This document shows positions 31,435 through 45,500 of a stretch of DNA of 64,000 nt, one piece after another. The stretch's first letter is position 1, and each line of letters opens with the position of its first letter. The translations under genes and the position numbers were made by a program. Source of the DNA: Symsagittifera roscoffensis (taxonomy: Eukaryota; Xenacoelomorpha; Acoela; Convolutidae); NCBI RefSeq assembly GCF_963678635.1, contig NC_087063.1, forward strand, positions 50,543,220 through 50,607,219, written 5' to 3'. The notes under the pieces were generated by a model. It saw nothing but the letters and a program-made list of their open reading frames with translations. It had not been told where the DNA came from and made no database searches.

Positions 31435-33194
31435 TCTGGTGCAACAAAATGTGTCGAATAAGACATTAAAGAACAAAATAGCTTAGAACTAACCAAATAC
31501 ATTAGACTTAGACAAAACACATTCTCAAAAATGTTACACGACAATAATTTAATTGAAATGTCTCTATGACTCAATAGATCAGAGCCATTATTCCAAACAA
31601 TACGAAAACTACCCGGTAGAAAAAGACCTCGGACAAGAGACGATATACGACTACAAAGGAACTTACCCATAAGTTTCATGGTCGTATGGCAAAAGCCAAC
31701 ACAAACTTTTATATTTAGAATTTTATTAGCATTATTTTAGGTTTTCATTTGCAAACATAGCATTCTTGAAGAAAAATCTTCACCGATAATTACAAGCGCT
31801 AAACTTATTATTGTACAATAACGATAAAAACATCCCTAGTCGTTCCCTTTAAATTTGCAGTAAAATTAAAAAGATATCTGGAAAAAAATATATTATTGAA
31901 AACAAAATTATAAAATTTAGTTAGTAAACACACAGATTGTTAGTAATATATGAATCATCTCTTCATCTTAGCTTCAGCACCTAAAACATAACAGAAAATC
32001 ATAAACCTACTAACATCAACAAAAACTAATAAACTAAAATTTTTTATCAAATAAAGTTTAACTTAAAATATAAAGGCCTATCCTTTCCTTATTCTTAATT
32101 TTATTGAAATAAACCTTTCTTAACTTAACAGATCATCAAGGCTTTCCTTGGATCTTTAATTCACTTTTACCTAAATCAAATTTAAATTCACTAATTTTAT
32201 ATTCTGATCATCAAGGCTTATCCTTGAATCAAATAGAACAATTTTTTTCTCCTCCACACCTTTAGTAAAGTGTCTAACGACCTCAAACGTCGATTCACTA
32301 TCCAATCCTTTCTCAAGACCCAAGACTATTAGAAATTTTTCAATCACACTTACCATTCCAATTAGGATAAACACTGAAGAACTTCGGTTATTCATCCTTC
32401 ACTTGACCCCCCCTCTTACCTGACCCAGGATAATACTTAAACTAAGTAAGTTTAAAATAGTATCTAACGAAATACTTGTGTTCTATTTATACCTGAACAT
32501 TGTGGATCAATTTACTATTTTCCAACCCTTGAACACAATCACTACTCCTAAGAAAGACTAAGTAAGTTAACACCTTAACTTAGACTAACCACGAGAAATT
32601 AACAATCATTCTCAGTAATCGATATATACTTTTCTCTCCAACCCTGAAATACACGACTTAAAATAGGCTAACCCGAAAAATTTGTAAGAACTAACAGTTT
32701 AAGTCATTAAAAATCATCAATCCAAATATTGCATTCGTCATTCTAAACCTTGTCACTAGACAATTTAGGAAATAAACAAACAATCATACTACACAACTGT
32801 GAAATAAACAACAACAAAAAAAAATCGACCTCGTAATCACTCCACACACAAAGTCAATAGGATAGATTAGAACAAAACGACAAACAATCACAAGAAAAAA
32901 TTTAAGCAAACAAACACTGATTACACGAAGAAGTATTTCAAAACGAAGAAACGCAGTCTCCGAATCAGAAACAAATAATTTGGAAGAACTTGACACACTA
33001 AAAGACTCCGTAAAAAAACTACCAAGTTATTGATACACTATTTTTTTCTGACTCAGAAACCACATCACAATCATCAATACAAGGAAAAAGAAGAATAAAA
33101 AAGACATACAAAAACAAACCAGTACGTCTATACAATTGGAATCAACCAATAAAAGACATTGAAAACTACAAATTGACAGTTATAAAACACAAAA
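31435..33194 (+). other. Leader of the 18.9-kb element
   Basis: No reading frame. TGGTGCAACAAAATGTG at 31437, two bases after the LTR, is in PBS position but I cannot name the tRNA. Two short hairpins of the form ATCAAGGCTTTCCTTGGAT (about 32135) and ATCAAGGCTTATCCTTGA (about 32210) repeat 75 bases apart. Confidence 0.6.
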
Positions 33195-36100
33195 ATGAGT
33201 CAAAATGAAGCAAGCGAAGATGAAAACTCTATCCTCCCATTTTTAATCAATTCACTCACTGATGATAGAGGACAAACACAGTTTTGTCAAAATTTAATCG
33301 CAATTTATTTGAAAAAGGAACTAGTGCATGCACAGCAGAATTTCCAGAAGCAAAAATCCTAAGACAAATTATCGATCACTATCTAAAAGGAATATTTTAC
33401 CTAACACAACAGTACGAAATCTATACCATAGAAATCCATTCACCAAGTAAATTTCATGGTAGATATCTACTTCAAACAGACGACGTAGATATAGATTTTT
33501 CAAAAAATATTCACAGAATTCATAAAAAATATACAACATCAAAATTCACAAAGAGCAAATTCAATATTCACTAACGATGTATTTAAAATAATTTATAGTT
33601 ATCTATCTATACTAGAAAAACCAGAATCCCAAGAACTTCACCAGTTCAAACATCAAAACACACAACTGTAAGACATGAAATTGCAATATTCTCCGAATGT
33701 TTAAACACAATCCGTGAAAACTTAACCAGTAACGAAGTTTCACAAAAGTGTTAAACACGATAACAAAAAATCATAGCATGGTTTGTCACTGATTATTTCA
33801 CACATCATATTGATTTAATCTCACAAGCAAGAAAAAATTTTAGACTTCAAAATTCAACTGATGACCCTGTATTAGCAGAACAATCAGATTATATTTGGGA
33901 CCCTGAATGGTCTCATCCACTATTCTTGAACATACCAACAGATATTTCAAGTCAAGCAATCAGCACAATCTCAGTTAACAAAGACTATGTTAAAGTATAT
34001 ACACTCACAGCTGACGCAACACCTTTAAATTATAATTCATTTCTACCCGATAGAATAGGAAACAATAGTTTGAACTCAACCCTCATTTAACAAGATAATC
34101 TAAATGGAACTAGGAATCTTACACAACAAGATATTCAAACACCATCACATTTCACAAATGAAGAAATAGTTACAATAGTAATAACAACACAACAAAGTAT
34201 TTCACCAATACAACCCAATCTTACAACTCCAAGACCTAAAAACCCAACATTACCACAGGTAACATTACAATCTACGGTTAAAATCTCCGTTGTCCCAAAA
34301 TATTCACAAATGGATTATCAAACATTTAGACCAATGACGAAACCAACCCAAAAACAAAAATCATTCACTAAAAACAATTTTGCGAACACAATTATAACTA
34401 TGTAAATAGACCACAAACATCCAAACCTCCTCGTACAAATACGCAAAATCATTTATTTTCACAAAGACAAAATTTTCAACAACCAACATCAAACTCAGTA
34501 AATTTTACTGATTACCCACGAATTTCACAAGACCAAAGTGAAAAATATCCATTTTTTCAATAAAATAAAAACAATAAACAGCAAAACCAAAATAAATATA
34601 AAACACCTTATTACACACCTAAATATCTTTCATCAGATGATGAAGTTTTTTATGACCAAAATCCTCAACAATTTGATCAAAACCAAAGACTCCACTCTTT
34701 TCACGTAAATCAACCAGATATTTTCGAACCAAATACACGAGAACATCATACGCGACAACCTAGACCAAATCACGATCTCAAAATAATATTTTTTTTTGAC
34801 AAAACCCACTTAAAACAGATTATTATCAACCAACGCAAATGCAAAATGAAATCCCACTACCTTATTACTTGCAAAAATATGAAACACAAAAAGTCAAATT
34901 ACAAATCTTTCACAAATGCCAAATGCCGCAAAATTACTTCAAATGAATATGAATCCATACATAATGGGTGGATCATCAATAACATCAAACAAACCATTGA
35001 TGGTATTCACCGGTACAGACCCTGAATATTCTGTAGAAGATTATTTAAATGCAGTCACAGCAAACTTAATCTTAAATATCGGACCTGAACCAATAAATAC
35101 ACCACTTCACCAAAATTGGTTACATAGACGCACAGCGTTAATACAAACCACACTTGAAGGCGCAGCTCAAAAAAGGTTTTCAGTTTTACCTATAGATATA
35201 AAATCAGACTGGAAAAAATTTACACGAGAATCTTCAAAAATGTTTGATTCTGAAAGGAACAAACAACATCAAAGAGTTTTATGCAACTAAATTCGTAGAC
35301 TACCAAACGAAACGATCAAACAACTAGCAGTAAGGATCGAAACACTATTCCGAAAAGCATACTAACTAAACTCTCATGATTATAAAAACACAAAAATGAC
35401 AGAGATTTTGATGATGACTCTAAGACCTCAATTACGAAAAATAGCAATCAAAAAGAGAGCATCACATCCTTCCTCAATTCGAGAACCAGATTTAGATTTT
35501 AGAAAACTAGTAGATAACCTGGAACAAGCAGAAATCACTATGAAACTAGAAGAAGAAGAAAATCTCAAATTACATTATGTTAATAATGTTGAAACCACTA
35601 CAACACAAATAAATAATATACACAATTCAGATACATAATTATCCGAAAAAATTACTGAAATTTTGAATATATATGAGAAAATTCAAATTTTAAAGGTGAA
35701 CCATCATTCAAAAAATGGTGTAACTATTGCCGAAGATACGGTAATAGCATTGCTGAATGCAGAAAAAAACAACAAGACAATCAGAATAAACCACAAAAGT
35801 ACAAAGAACCAAGCAAATCATTTTATCAATACATGAAAAAAGATGAAAATTTACCAAATTAAATTACTCACAGTAATAATAGCTCTCAAAAACCACTTCC
35901 AAACAGCTCAAATTATTCAAAAAATCAATCACCTTATAACTCTAACTACAGAGGTAGATCACCAGACCAAAGAAATTCACGTAATTTCTCACAAAACAAG
36001 TATAGTCGATCAAATAGTCGAAATACTCAATATCGAAATAATTATTCGCAATCAAACTCAAACAGACCAAATTATTCGTTTGATACCAATTCCCATTCGC

Positions 36101-36560
36101 ACTCTAGGATTAGACACTATTCAATTGATAGATCAAAAAATTCATCGTACAATAGACACAGAAATTATTCCAACAATAGAAACAGAAGCTATTCGAACAA
36201 TCGAAATCAGCGATATAATAATCAATCACGAGATTACTCAAACAAAAGATCTAATTATAACAATTATCAAAATAGATCATTCGATAATTCACAAAACAGG
36301 AATTCAAACTATGACAATAGACAAAGAAACTACTCTCAATCGCCTAATAGAAATAATACAAGTTATCCAGATTCTCAAAATAAATATAGAAGCAATACAC
36401 CAAAACATCAAAGACCAATAAATCAAGTACAAACAACTGAAGAAATCAATTCAGACCCCCTGGTATTGACAACACGGAAACTACTGAATTACAATTAAAT
36501 CGCATTAATTGCGAATCTAGAGACAGTGAAAGCGATACAAAAAACACAATTTTAGTCAAC
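33195..36560 (+). pseudogene. Gag of the 18.9-kb element
   Basis: Starts at ATG 33195 (MSQNEASEDE...), breaks frame within 60 codons and continues at 33284-33574. The middle part is Gln/Asn/Pro-rich. A capsid-like frame is 34916-35290, containing PLMVFTGTDPEYSVEDYLNA and continuing at 35396-35638. One zinc knuckle at 35719-35760 reads CNYCRRYGNSIAEC: C-x2-C-x4-N-x4-C with the zinc-binding His replaced by Asn. It is followed by a 600-base Asn/Ser/Tyr/Arg-rich tail (35850-36420). Such a long low-complexity C terminus is unusual for gag. Confidence 0.75.
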
Positions 36561-37020
36561 ATGATACATGATAGAAGTTGAAAATGACTATGAAACCGTT
36601 ACATACGAACAACCTTTTCATTCACATATCTATGAAAATCAATTGAAAATTCTTTTAAATTATCACACTAGACCTAGAAGTAATAACATACCAATCGAGC
36701 AAATAGTAACTGAAGTAACAAAATTACACGATCCTGAAAAAGAATCACATTCTAGGGTAATCACATTTACCAAAATATACCAAAAGAACCACCAATAGAG
36801 AAAATTTGGACAATTCTCTTTCTTTTAGAAAGTCCAAAAAGTAAAGAATTTCAACCACCAGAACTTGAAATAGATTTTGTAATATACTCTGGAGCAGAAT
36901 CGAATATCATTAATATTCCAACTTAGAATGAAATCAAAAGTCTACACCCGAAACTAACACCTCTAAAAACAGCCAGTAGGCTAGCAACAGCACAAGGCTC
37001 AACCTTAACCATTTACGGAT
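36560..37020 (+). pseudogene. Aspartic protease of the 18.9-kb element, catalytic Asp lost
   Basis: Plus frame at about 36868-36920 reads IDFVIYSGAESNIINIPT. The retropepsin loop D-S-G-A is here Y-S-G-A, and a TAG follows 3 residues after IPT. Position between the gag knuckle and RT is correct. Confidence 0.75.
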
Positions 37021-37445
37021 AATTCAACTTTTCCTTGTTTCCACTAAAACAAGGGAACAAAACAAATTCCTAAATAAACCATCTAAACAAACATTCCATA
37101 TCACAGATGTAAAACAAAATATTATTGGAATTCCATCCATCACAAAATACATACCAACCATTAATATATTAGACAGCAAAATTAATATAAAAGATAAATA
37201 TACAAGAAAGCAAAACACCGCTTTAACATTCTTCCAAAGAATGAACAAACCACCACCATTCTTTTCAAAATTTTACCCCATCTATATAAAAAAAAGAAAA
37301 CATCTTAAAACGCTCTCAGGCTACAATTACGAATTTCCGATGAAACAATTTCAACAATACGACAAAAATCAAAACAGACAACGTCTCTATATGTCTGACC
37401 TTGAAATTAGACCAATTCACAAATTCTTTAGAGTAACAATTTCAT

Positions 37446-37820
37446 CCATAAAATACATGAAAAACTCAAACTCAGATATCATTTCTCTCCATTTGTATGA
37501 TATTTCACCTTTTCTAGGATTCCAATAACCCTACCTTTAGGAATCCTAGGATATTGTGAAACCAATGCAACAACTTCCCCACAAAAGAAGTAGCCCATAG
37601 AGTATATAATAATTTACAACTTTTAGATATATGTCAATAAAATACATGAAAAACTCAAATTCCGATATTATTTCTCTACACGTGTATAACAATTCACCAT
37701 ACAAAATCACCTTACCCTTAGGACTCTTAGGATATTATGAAACTGATTGAACAACTTCCCCCAAAAAAGAAGTAGCATACAGAGTATATAATATATTACA
37801 ACTACTAGATATGTGTCAGT
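37446..37820 (+). repeat. Tandem duplication of about 186 bp between protease and RT
   Basis: AAAATACATGAAAAACTCAAA recurs at 37450 and 37636. The following about 170 bases repeat with substitutions (ACCTTTAGGAATCCTAGGATATTGTGAAAC against CCCTTAGGACTCTTAGGATATTATGAAAC). Confidence 0.9.
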
Positions 37821-37959
37821 CAACATTCCTCGATGAAGAACTATCAATAAATAGTATAATAAGTAATGAAAAAAGGAACATAGACTATTTCACAAAAAAA
37901 CCTTATTTTAAACCAACATTCTAAACATCACACTATACAGAACAACAATTTTCAACACC

Positions 37960-38870
37960 CCAATTAACACAGAATGAATTTGAAAAATTAGCTGATTTAC
38001 TTTTAAGATATCCAACAGTTTATGCAACATCTAAATTTGACGTTAGAAAAATAAATTCACCACTACGCTTACCCTTGAAACCTGCCGCACTTTTCAAAAA
38101 ACAAAGAGCAAGTAAAGTCTCAATTCATTTACATGACAAAGTCAAAAGACTACTTGACATTCAAGAACAATACGAAATTATATCTCCAGTAAATAAAGAA
38201 GAACAACCGAAAGGAAACACCTTTATTAACCCTGTTATTATTCTTGCCAAAGGAGAATCATTAAAAAAAGTTCTAGATGCTAGATACCTCAATTCGCTAA
38301 TTGATGAATCCAAATGTAATTGGCCAATAGAACCAATTCAAGTAATTCTAACAAAAATAAACGGTCAAAACTTCACAACAGCAGATATGAATAGTGCATA
38401 TAATCAAATGCCACTAGACGAACAATCACGACGATTAACACAATTCGTTATTGGAAATCAACAATACGAATTTATTAGACTTTTCTATGGCATATCTATA
38501 GGACCATCAGCTTTTTCAGCCTTCATGAGTAAAATTTTTAGACCACGCATACTTAGTAAAATGCAATCACATATTTAGACGATGTTTTTATGCAATCACA
38601 AACAAAAGATGAAGTGTTCATAGTTCTAGAAAAATATCATCACATTCTACAGAAGGAAAAGATGAAAGCAGCCACAAATAAATCACGTTTTTTCTTAACA
38701 TGCGTAAAATTTTTTGGACACATTATCTAGAAAAACACTATAACCCCATTGAAATCACGAATCGATGCAATTCAAAAACTCAAGCCACCTACAAACAAAA
38801 GAAAATCCAAGAATTTTTTGGAATGTTAATTTTCTTAAGTAAATACGTCTATAAAATGCAGTTATAATTC
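37960..38870 (+). pseudogene. Reverse transcriptase of the 18.9-kb element
   Basis: Frame 38075-38578 covers fingers and palm: INPVIILAKGESLKKVLDAR, then motif A FTTADMNSAYNQMPLDEQSR with its Asp, then FYGISIGPSAFSAFMSKIF (motif B). The active-site box Y-L-D-D is encoded at 38572-38583 but in a different frame (a frameshift just upstream gives TAG at 38576). After it come FFLTCVKFFGH and an EFFGMLIFLSKYV-like connection. Family: Ty3/gypsy, of a lineage different from the minus-strand element by motif A and B wording. Confidence 0.88.
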
Positions 38871-38999
38871 AGACCATTCTATAACATTTTTAGACAACGA
38901 AATAATTTTGAATGGACAACAGAACATCAAACACGACATGACGAAATCAAAAAACTTCTCACCGAACAAATCTCAAACACAATCCCAGGTCCCAATCAA

Positions 39000-39400
39000 C
39001 CATTTTATGCAATGGGCGATCCTTCAAATTTTGGCATCGGTGCAGTATTACTACAATCCCACAATGGAACAAATAAAATGAATCTAATATCAGCAAATTC
39101 TCTCTTATTTACACAAGCTGAATTACGACTCTCTACTCTTATGAGAGAATGCACAGCTATCATAGATACTCTAACATAATATGAATGTTTGATACTTGGA
39201 TCAAAACATCCAACAGTTTTGTTTACAGATCACAAACTTATCATATTTCTTTTTATACAAAAATCAAATCCAAACCATAAAGTTTACATATTTCAACTAA
39301 TTTAAATGAATTTTACAAACTTACACATAGTATGGACAGCCGGAAAAAACCTTGCACTACCTGACACTCTTAGTAGAAATGCACCACCTGAACAACTAAC
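39000..39400 (+). pseudogene. RNase H of the 18.9-kb element
   Basis: Reads AMGDPSNFGIGAVLLQSHNG at 39010, then LRLSTLMRECTAI and LFTDHKLIIFLF. It closes with VWTAGKNLALPDTLSRN (39330-39385), the usual end of gypsy RNase H. Stops at 39177 and 39302. Confidence 0.85.
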
Positions 39401-40089
39401 AAGAAAAACAACAGTTGAAATACCACAAAATACAAAATTCTACCTCGCTAAAGATGAAACTTCACCACGATTAGAATGTAAATATGCAGTAAAAACTGAC
39501 ATAGAACAAACACAAATAAACAATCTAAAACATTTTGCACTCTATTTAAATTGTCAAAACAACCATTATGAAGTTGATTTATTAGGCACATCTACATTTA
39601 AGCCGATTCCATATTCATACTGGATCAAAAACAATACTCAACAAAAGCGAATTAAACAACAACCACATAAAAAAGACCCATTCCCTTTAATAGAAAAAAA
39701 AACTTAACGGAAACAATAAACTTATCAGGACCGTTACCAAATGATTCAAAATGCACAATAAATCAAGGTTTTAATTTACATGACCCACTTGACACCATAC
39801 CCCTATCAAAAAAAGAAGTAGAAAACCTTTCTCTATCAACAAGAGAAAAAATCACACTAGAACTATTACAGAATTACTAAAACCTTGTACCGTCATCAGA
39901 CAGCTAAAATCACGGCACAAATACAAAACTAAGCCGCCCAAAGCTGATACCACAATCTTAGAAAACAAAACACTCCTTGGATACTTCAGAAAATTCAATA
40001 ATACCACCATAAATGAAACACAAATATTTAAGAATATCAAACACCTGATTTTAAAGTACCTTGTCTACCCTTGAGTATGATGTTAATAG

Positions 40090-41140
40090 CATTCAATACT
40101 TCACATACCCTACACACTAAAGGACATTCAGGATCAGAAAAGACATATTCTGATTTTAATAAAATGTTTATTTCCCCAATGCACCAATTTGGATTAAGGT
40201 ATTATGCAACGATTGTATAATATGTCAATTAAATAAACCCTACCAAAATCAAAAAGAAATCGCAGAAAAACAAGATTTTGAAGGACAAAGTCTATATTTT
40301 GTTTCACAGAATATCATTTTACACAAAAGGACCAATTTCACCATCCTCAGAAGGAAACTCATATATAATTGTCACTTTTTACACTTTATGTAGCACTCAA
40401 CCCAGTACCCAATTGTAATGCTTACTATGCATATACAACACTCTACGAACACTGGAGAGCCAAATTCGGATTACCAGAAATCCTAGTCACAGAAAATGGC
40501 ACTGAATTTATTAAAAACGAAATAATCACATTATGCCACTTATATAATATTAAACATCAACCACGTACATCTAATGCACGTTGGACAAATGGATTAGTCG
40601 AATGTATGAACCGTTCATTACAAGAATATATCAGATGTATCCTAATGGAAATGATACACGATACACTGAATGGTCAACAGATGTTAAGTTATTTCCCTTA
40701 TCATAAAATTCACAAATTACAGCAACACTAGGAATGTCACCATAAGAAATGGTATTTAACCAAAAACCACGTAAGCCAATAATGTTTACAGCGAACGCCC
40801 ATAAAAACGCACAAAGTTATTATCAACCAAATAAAGGTTCAATTTGTTACAATTTACCACTACATACCCATGATGAAGACCACTTCCATCATCTACAAAT
40901 TTTAAAATTTGCTTCCGGTACACACACCGATTGTTACAAGAAAATTGTTACAAAAGCAAAACATAAATAATCAAATCAAATTTAAAAATCGGAAGATTTG
41001 TTTTAATCGCCAACTTTACGACACAAAAAAGATTTTCTAAAAAACTACAACCACTCCAAAAAGGACCATTCCAAATAATTGACACACTCACTGATGTAAC
41101 ATATAAACTAACTGACTCAAATAAAAAACAAAATTGTTCA
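40090..41140 (+). pseudogene. Integrase of the 18.9-kb element
   Basis: Zinc finger: H-T-K-G-H near 40120, and CNDCIICQ at about 40206-40230 in another frame. Core: GPISPSSEGNSYII at 40330. The first catalytic Asp is not seen because the following bases are rearranged in frame. The second site reads VTENGTEF (Asp to Glu, 40486-40510), and the third is GLVECMNRSLQEY with Glu present. The C-terminal module LQPLQKGPFQIID (about 41045) is a GPY/F-type domain. Catalytically dead. Confidence 0.85.
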
Positions 41141-42539
41141 GCATCGAAATAACCTATTACCCTATTATCCAAAAGAATACGCACATTGTGAAATAACACA
41201 ATTATATTCTTTTACAGGTTTAAAAGTTATTCAAAACAATTCAGAAGTCGAACAGAATAAAAACACAGACAAACAAACAGAGTTCGATCACAAAACATCT
41301 CTTAATCAAAGACAAAAACACCTCAACAAGAAAGAAAAAATAGGAAAATGACCAAAAAAATTCTACCATAGGATCCAAAAGAGAAATCTGAACAAAGAGA
41401 ATCATCATGAATTAGAAATCGGCCACGAGAAAATTATAAAACTTTCATTCCACAATCTCAATTATTGAAGAAAGTTGAAATTCAATTTTCATTATCTTCT
41501 TTTTAAGTATTTTGAACATACACATTGTCAAAATAACATGCTCAAAAACAATCTAATAGAACTAGTTCAAAATCAGCCAATAGAAATCATCCCGAATCAA
41601 CACTTTATTTATAAGTGACACGACTTTATTAGCCGACACATATTCACCTCTAAGCATAACTATAACTATAAATTCAAGACCTCCAGGTCAAAAATAAGCA
41701 AACCGCTACAAAATGACAACTAAAATAAAAACAATCTCAATATTAAAACCCTCCCCTATCAAGTAGTACAAAGATCAACAATATTTTCCCAACATAGAGC
41801 TCAAAAACCCTCCAACCAAAAAAATTAAATTAGCCTAAAGAACAAAAAGAACATGATCAATTAGCCTAAAGTACACATTTTTCTTGGACACCCCCAATCA
41901 TTCTATAAATAAAAACAAAACTAAAAAGATCTCTCCGACACCTCAAAATAACCCCTCAACAATATTTGACAAAACCCAACTCATTTGTCAAAAAACCAAT
42001 AAAAAATTCGACCACAATCGTATTTAGCCTCAAAAAATTACAAAAGCTCGACAAACCAAATCATTTCTTAAAAGCTTCTTTCTACAGCAGTCAACGAATT
42101 TAAACATTTTTTTCCAATTTTTTCATAAAACTTTCTAACTTCCTCAAATTTTTCATAATATTTTTAACTGATATCTTAAAAAAAAACTTAAATAATTCTT
42201 TTAATAATTTTTTGCAACCTGTTTTCAATTTTTCTATTCACTATGCGAAGCATATATATACCTTTCCACAATTCTTGATAACCTCCTCAGGTACGATAAT
42301 TCAATAACTATTCAAATGTTTCGCAATCTATTTAGTAGAACTGATGTTTTTCTACTATTCATAATTTTTCTCACAGTTTTAACATCACTCATAATGAAAA
42401 ATGTAAATGTGTAAAAAGACAATCAACACATTTGCATTAGCCACCATTCTTTCGTTTCTTTTTATTGAAGTATATTGGAGTAAACATAAATTTTCATCAT
42501 AAAAGACTCCACTCTTAGAAATTTTTCAAAATTGCTAAT

Positions 42540-45500
42540 CAACAACCCCCACACCAGTTTCCACCAATAACATCCCAAGAAAACCCAACAACACCCACAA
42601 ATACCCAAAACTTCCAATCATCTACACGCATTTCTTTCAGAGACAACCCATATACCTTTGAAGAAAAACACGCACGACTATCCGAACCATTAGAGCCAGT
42701 TGTTCGCAAAGCACCTTTAAGCGAACAACAATACGAACCAACATATAACATTTACCCACACCTACAAAAAGATCTTAACAGAGTAAGACACATTAGCCAA
42801 AACCAAAACACACCCGAAATAAATAGACAAATTATACACCCAGAAACAGAAACTTTCAAACTCCCAGAGTTCATTTTAATATACCTCAATCGCTAACATC
42901 AAATCCTTTAGACCTTTCTAGTAGCACACTACTAGATACTCCTCCAACTGCTTCACAACAAAGCACTTCAATTATTCCATCAGACTATTTAGGTTCAACC
43001 CCCACATCAGATCAAATTAGAGAAAACCCTTTTAATCCCTCAGCAACCACAGAACGTCTTCCATATTGGGTAACGCACACCTACAGCCAAGGTGAACCAA
43101 ATTTAGTAAACGACCCCATTGACGTTTCATCCGATACAACACTATCAACATTACCAGAAACACTTTCCCTTCCTTCAACACCTTCTTTAACTCAAATATC
43201 ACCAACACGTTTTCCCCTAAGTTTTCCTACAAATCTTGATTCACGGTATCAAGAATAATCGTCTCATAATATACCACTACGATTAGATTGGAATACATTC
43301 GTAGCACCCCCACCATTATTTTGTCAACATCAAGGAAGTAACAGACTACACAACTGGGCACTAAATAGATTACAATATCGACAGGATATCCACAAAGATA
43401 TACAAGAACATAAAATCCAATTACTACCACAAAGCAGTCTCACACTGAAATTCGAACTTACAGTAAGACTAAAAGACCCATTTCCATTAGAGACTACTAT
43501 TATAACAGCTCAATCTTTACCTCCTCCATTTATAACAACAGAAATAATATATAATTACGATAGAAATACAAAAAAGACAATCGGATATATAACCTTTTAT
43601 AACCCATACTCAGGATTATCATACACATGTATATTCTAAAGATATTCATATTTCAACACCTCCTTTTTCATTTTTTCCAAACCAAACCAAAATCCTTCTC
43701 CTTGCACAGGACCCCATCATTTATTAGAAACACAATACGGTTGTGAAGTAAATGAACAAAAAAAAACATTACATAAAAATGCTATCAATCAAGTAACACA
43801 ATGTGAATCGAACCACAAGCTATAGAAACCACAAATGTAATAGCTACATTATACTCAAAAGCCCGAGCAAAAAAACTAACAGGATACAAAATTCTAGCAA
43901 CATTTTCCGAAAAGAAAGTACATTGTTCACAAGTTTCAAACGGAAATAAAAACAGACTAGATCACGAATCCGTCTACCAGAGTAACATCAAAAGATTATT
44001 ACATCTCAGCTCTGAAGACTGTAAAAAATGAACTAAAGTGACTAAACTTTACACCAAATATAGGCACAATCAGAAAATTTCAAGACTTTCCAGACTTAGC
44101 ACATCAAGCCGAACTTGAAAAACACCAAGGTCACATAAAACTAGATACAAAATTCCCCTTCCATGAGCACACGGAAGATAAACATACGATCTTCATGATA
44201 AAAATTGGATATCACACATTGGAATAAATAATCCCTCAAATTGCAAAGCAGATACAAAAAATAATGGATACCAAGAACTAATGTTTTTCGATTGGAAAAT
44301 ACAACTTGAAAAAGTACAACTTACACGCGGCTTAAAAGACGACACATTACTTTACCAAGGCATTAGACTCCCTTGCAAAAACGACCAATGATATTGCGAT
44401 CCTACAACACGCACACAAGTAACCATTTTGGTTTCCCGAAGAAACCTGTACACTTTTTCAAGTAGCAAAGATACACGCTAGAAAGAATAAATTTCACCAA
44501 AAAAGTTTTATTGAATCAATTTCATATGAAGATGTAAACCCTGACCAGATCAGAAGTACAAATCATAAGTTTAGAAACATCCACATCATAGAAAATAAAT
44601 TAACAAGATTTCAAATAGCCCAGAAACAGAACTCGCATGCAAATACAACAAACCACTTTACAAAACACAAAACTCAGAAATTCTTGTTGAATATAAAAAT
44701 GGTTTCAAAATTAATACAGGAAACTTAATCGTACACCCAATGGCGGCATCTCACTCATACACTGATGAAAACTCATACGTTTCAGTAAAATTTCAGAAGA
44801 ATACAGGACATATCGGTGGAAAATCAAAACCACAAGACACAGAAAGTACACAATTACAAGAACTATCACTTATGAACATCACATATTTTGGCGCAAGTCA
44901 TTATGACATACAGTTAGACATGAAAATATACTACCCAAAAAACAGAATTTTTCAAGAAATATCATTATCAGAACTAGAATTACTACATCAATTATCAGAA
45001 CTTGAAAGAACACAAATCCTACAATCACTAGCACTAGCAGTTCTAAAATTACCATATGCAGGATATTTATTACCCGGCAAAAGATCGAACTTCATTGATT
45101 ATGAAAGAAACATTTTATGGTATTACACTTGTACCAAAAAAGTATCACCTTTATATGATTTTTGAAGATAAAGGATGTTATAAAAGAATCCCAATATTCT
45201 ACAAAAAAAGTACAATTTGTTGATACACTTTCAGAAGAACTTATTTCTGGGATACAGCAGTCCCATAAGGATCAGAAAACAGCCACAATGTAGTACATTT
45301 AAGCCCTGACGAAGATAAATACTAACTTCTCACAGCATACCCTACCCTTATACAACCACTAAAAAAGTTTTCACCTGAAAGTATTAGAGCTATTGCCCGC
45401 AACCCAAATATCGATTTACAATCGATTGGCATCTACTCAAAATCAGACATACAACACCACATATGTACACAACAATTTCATGAACTACTTACAAAAATGG

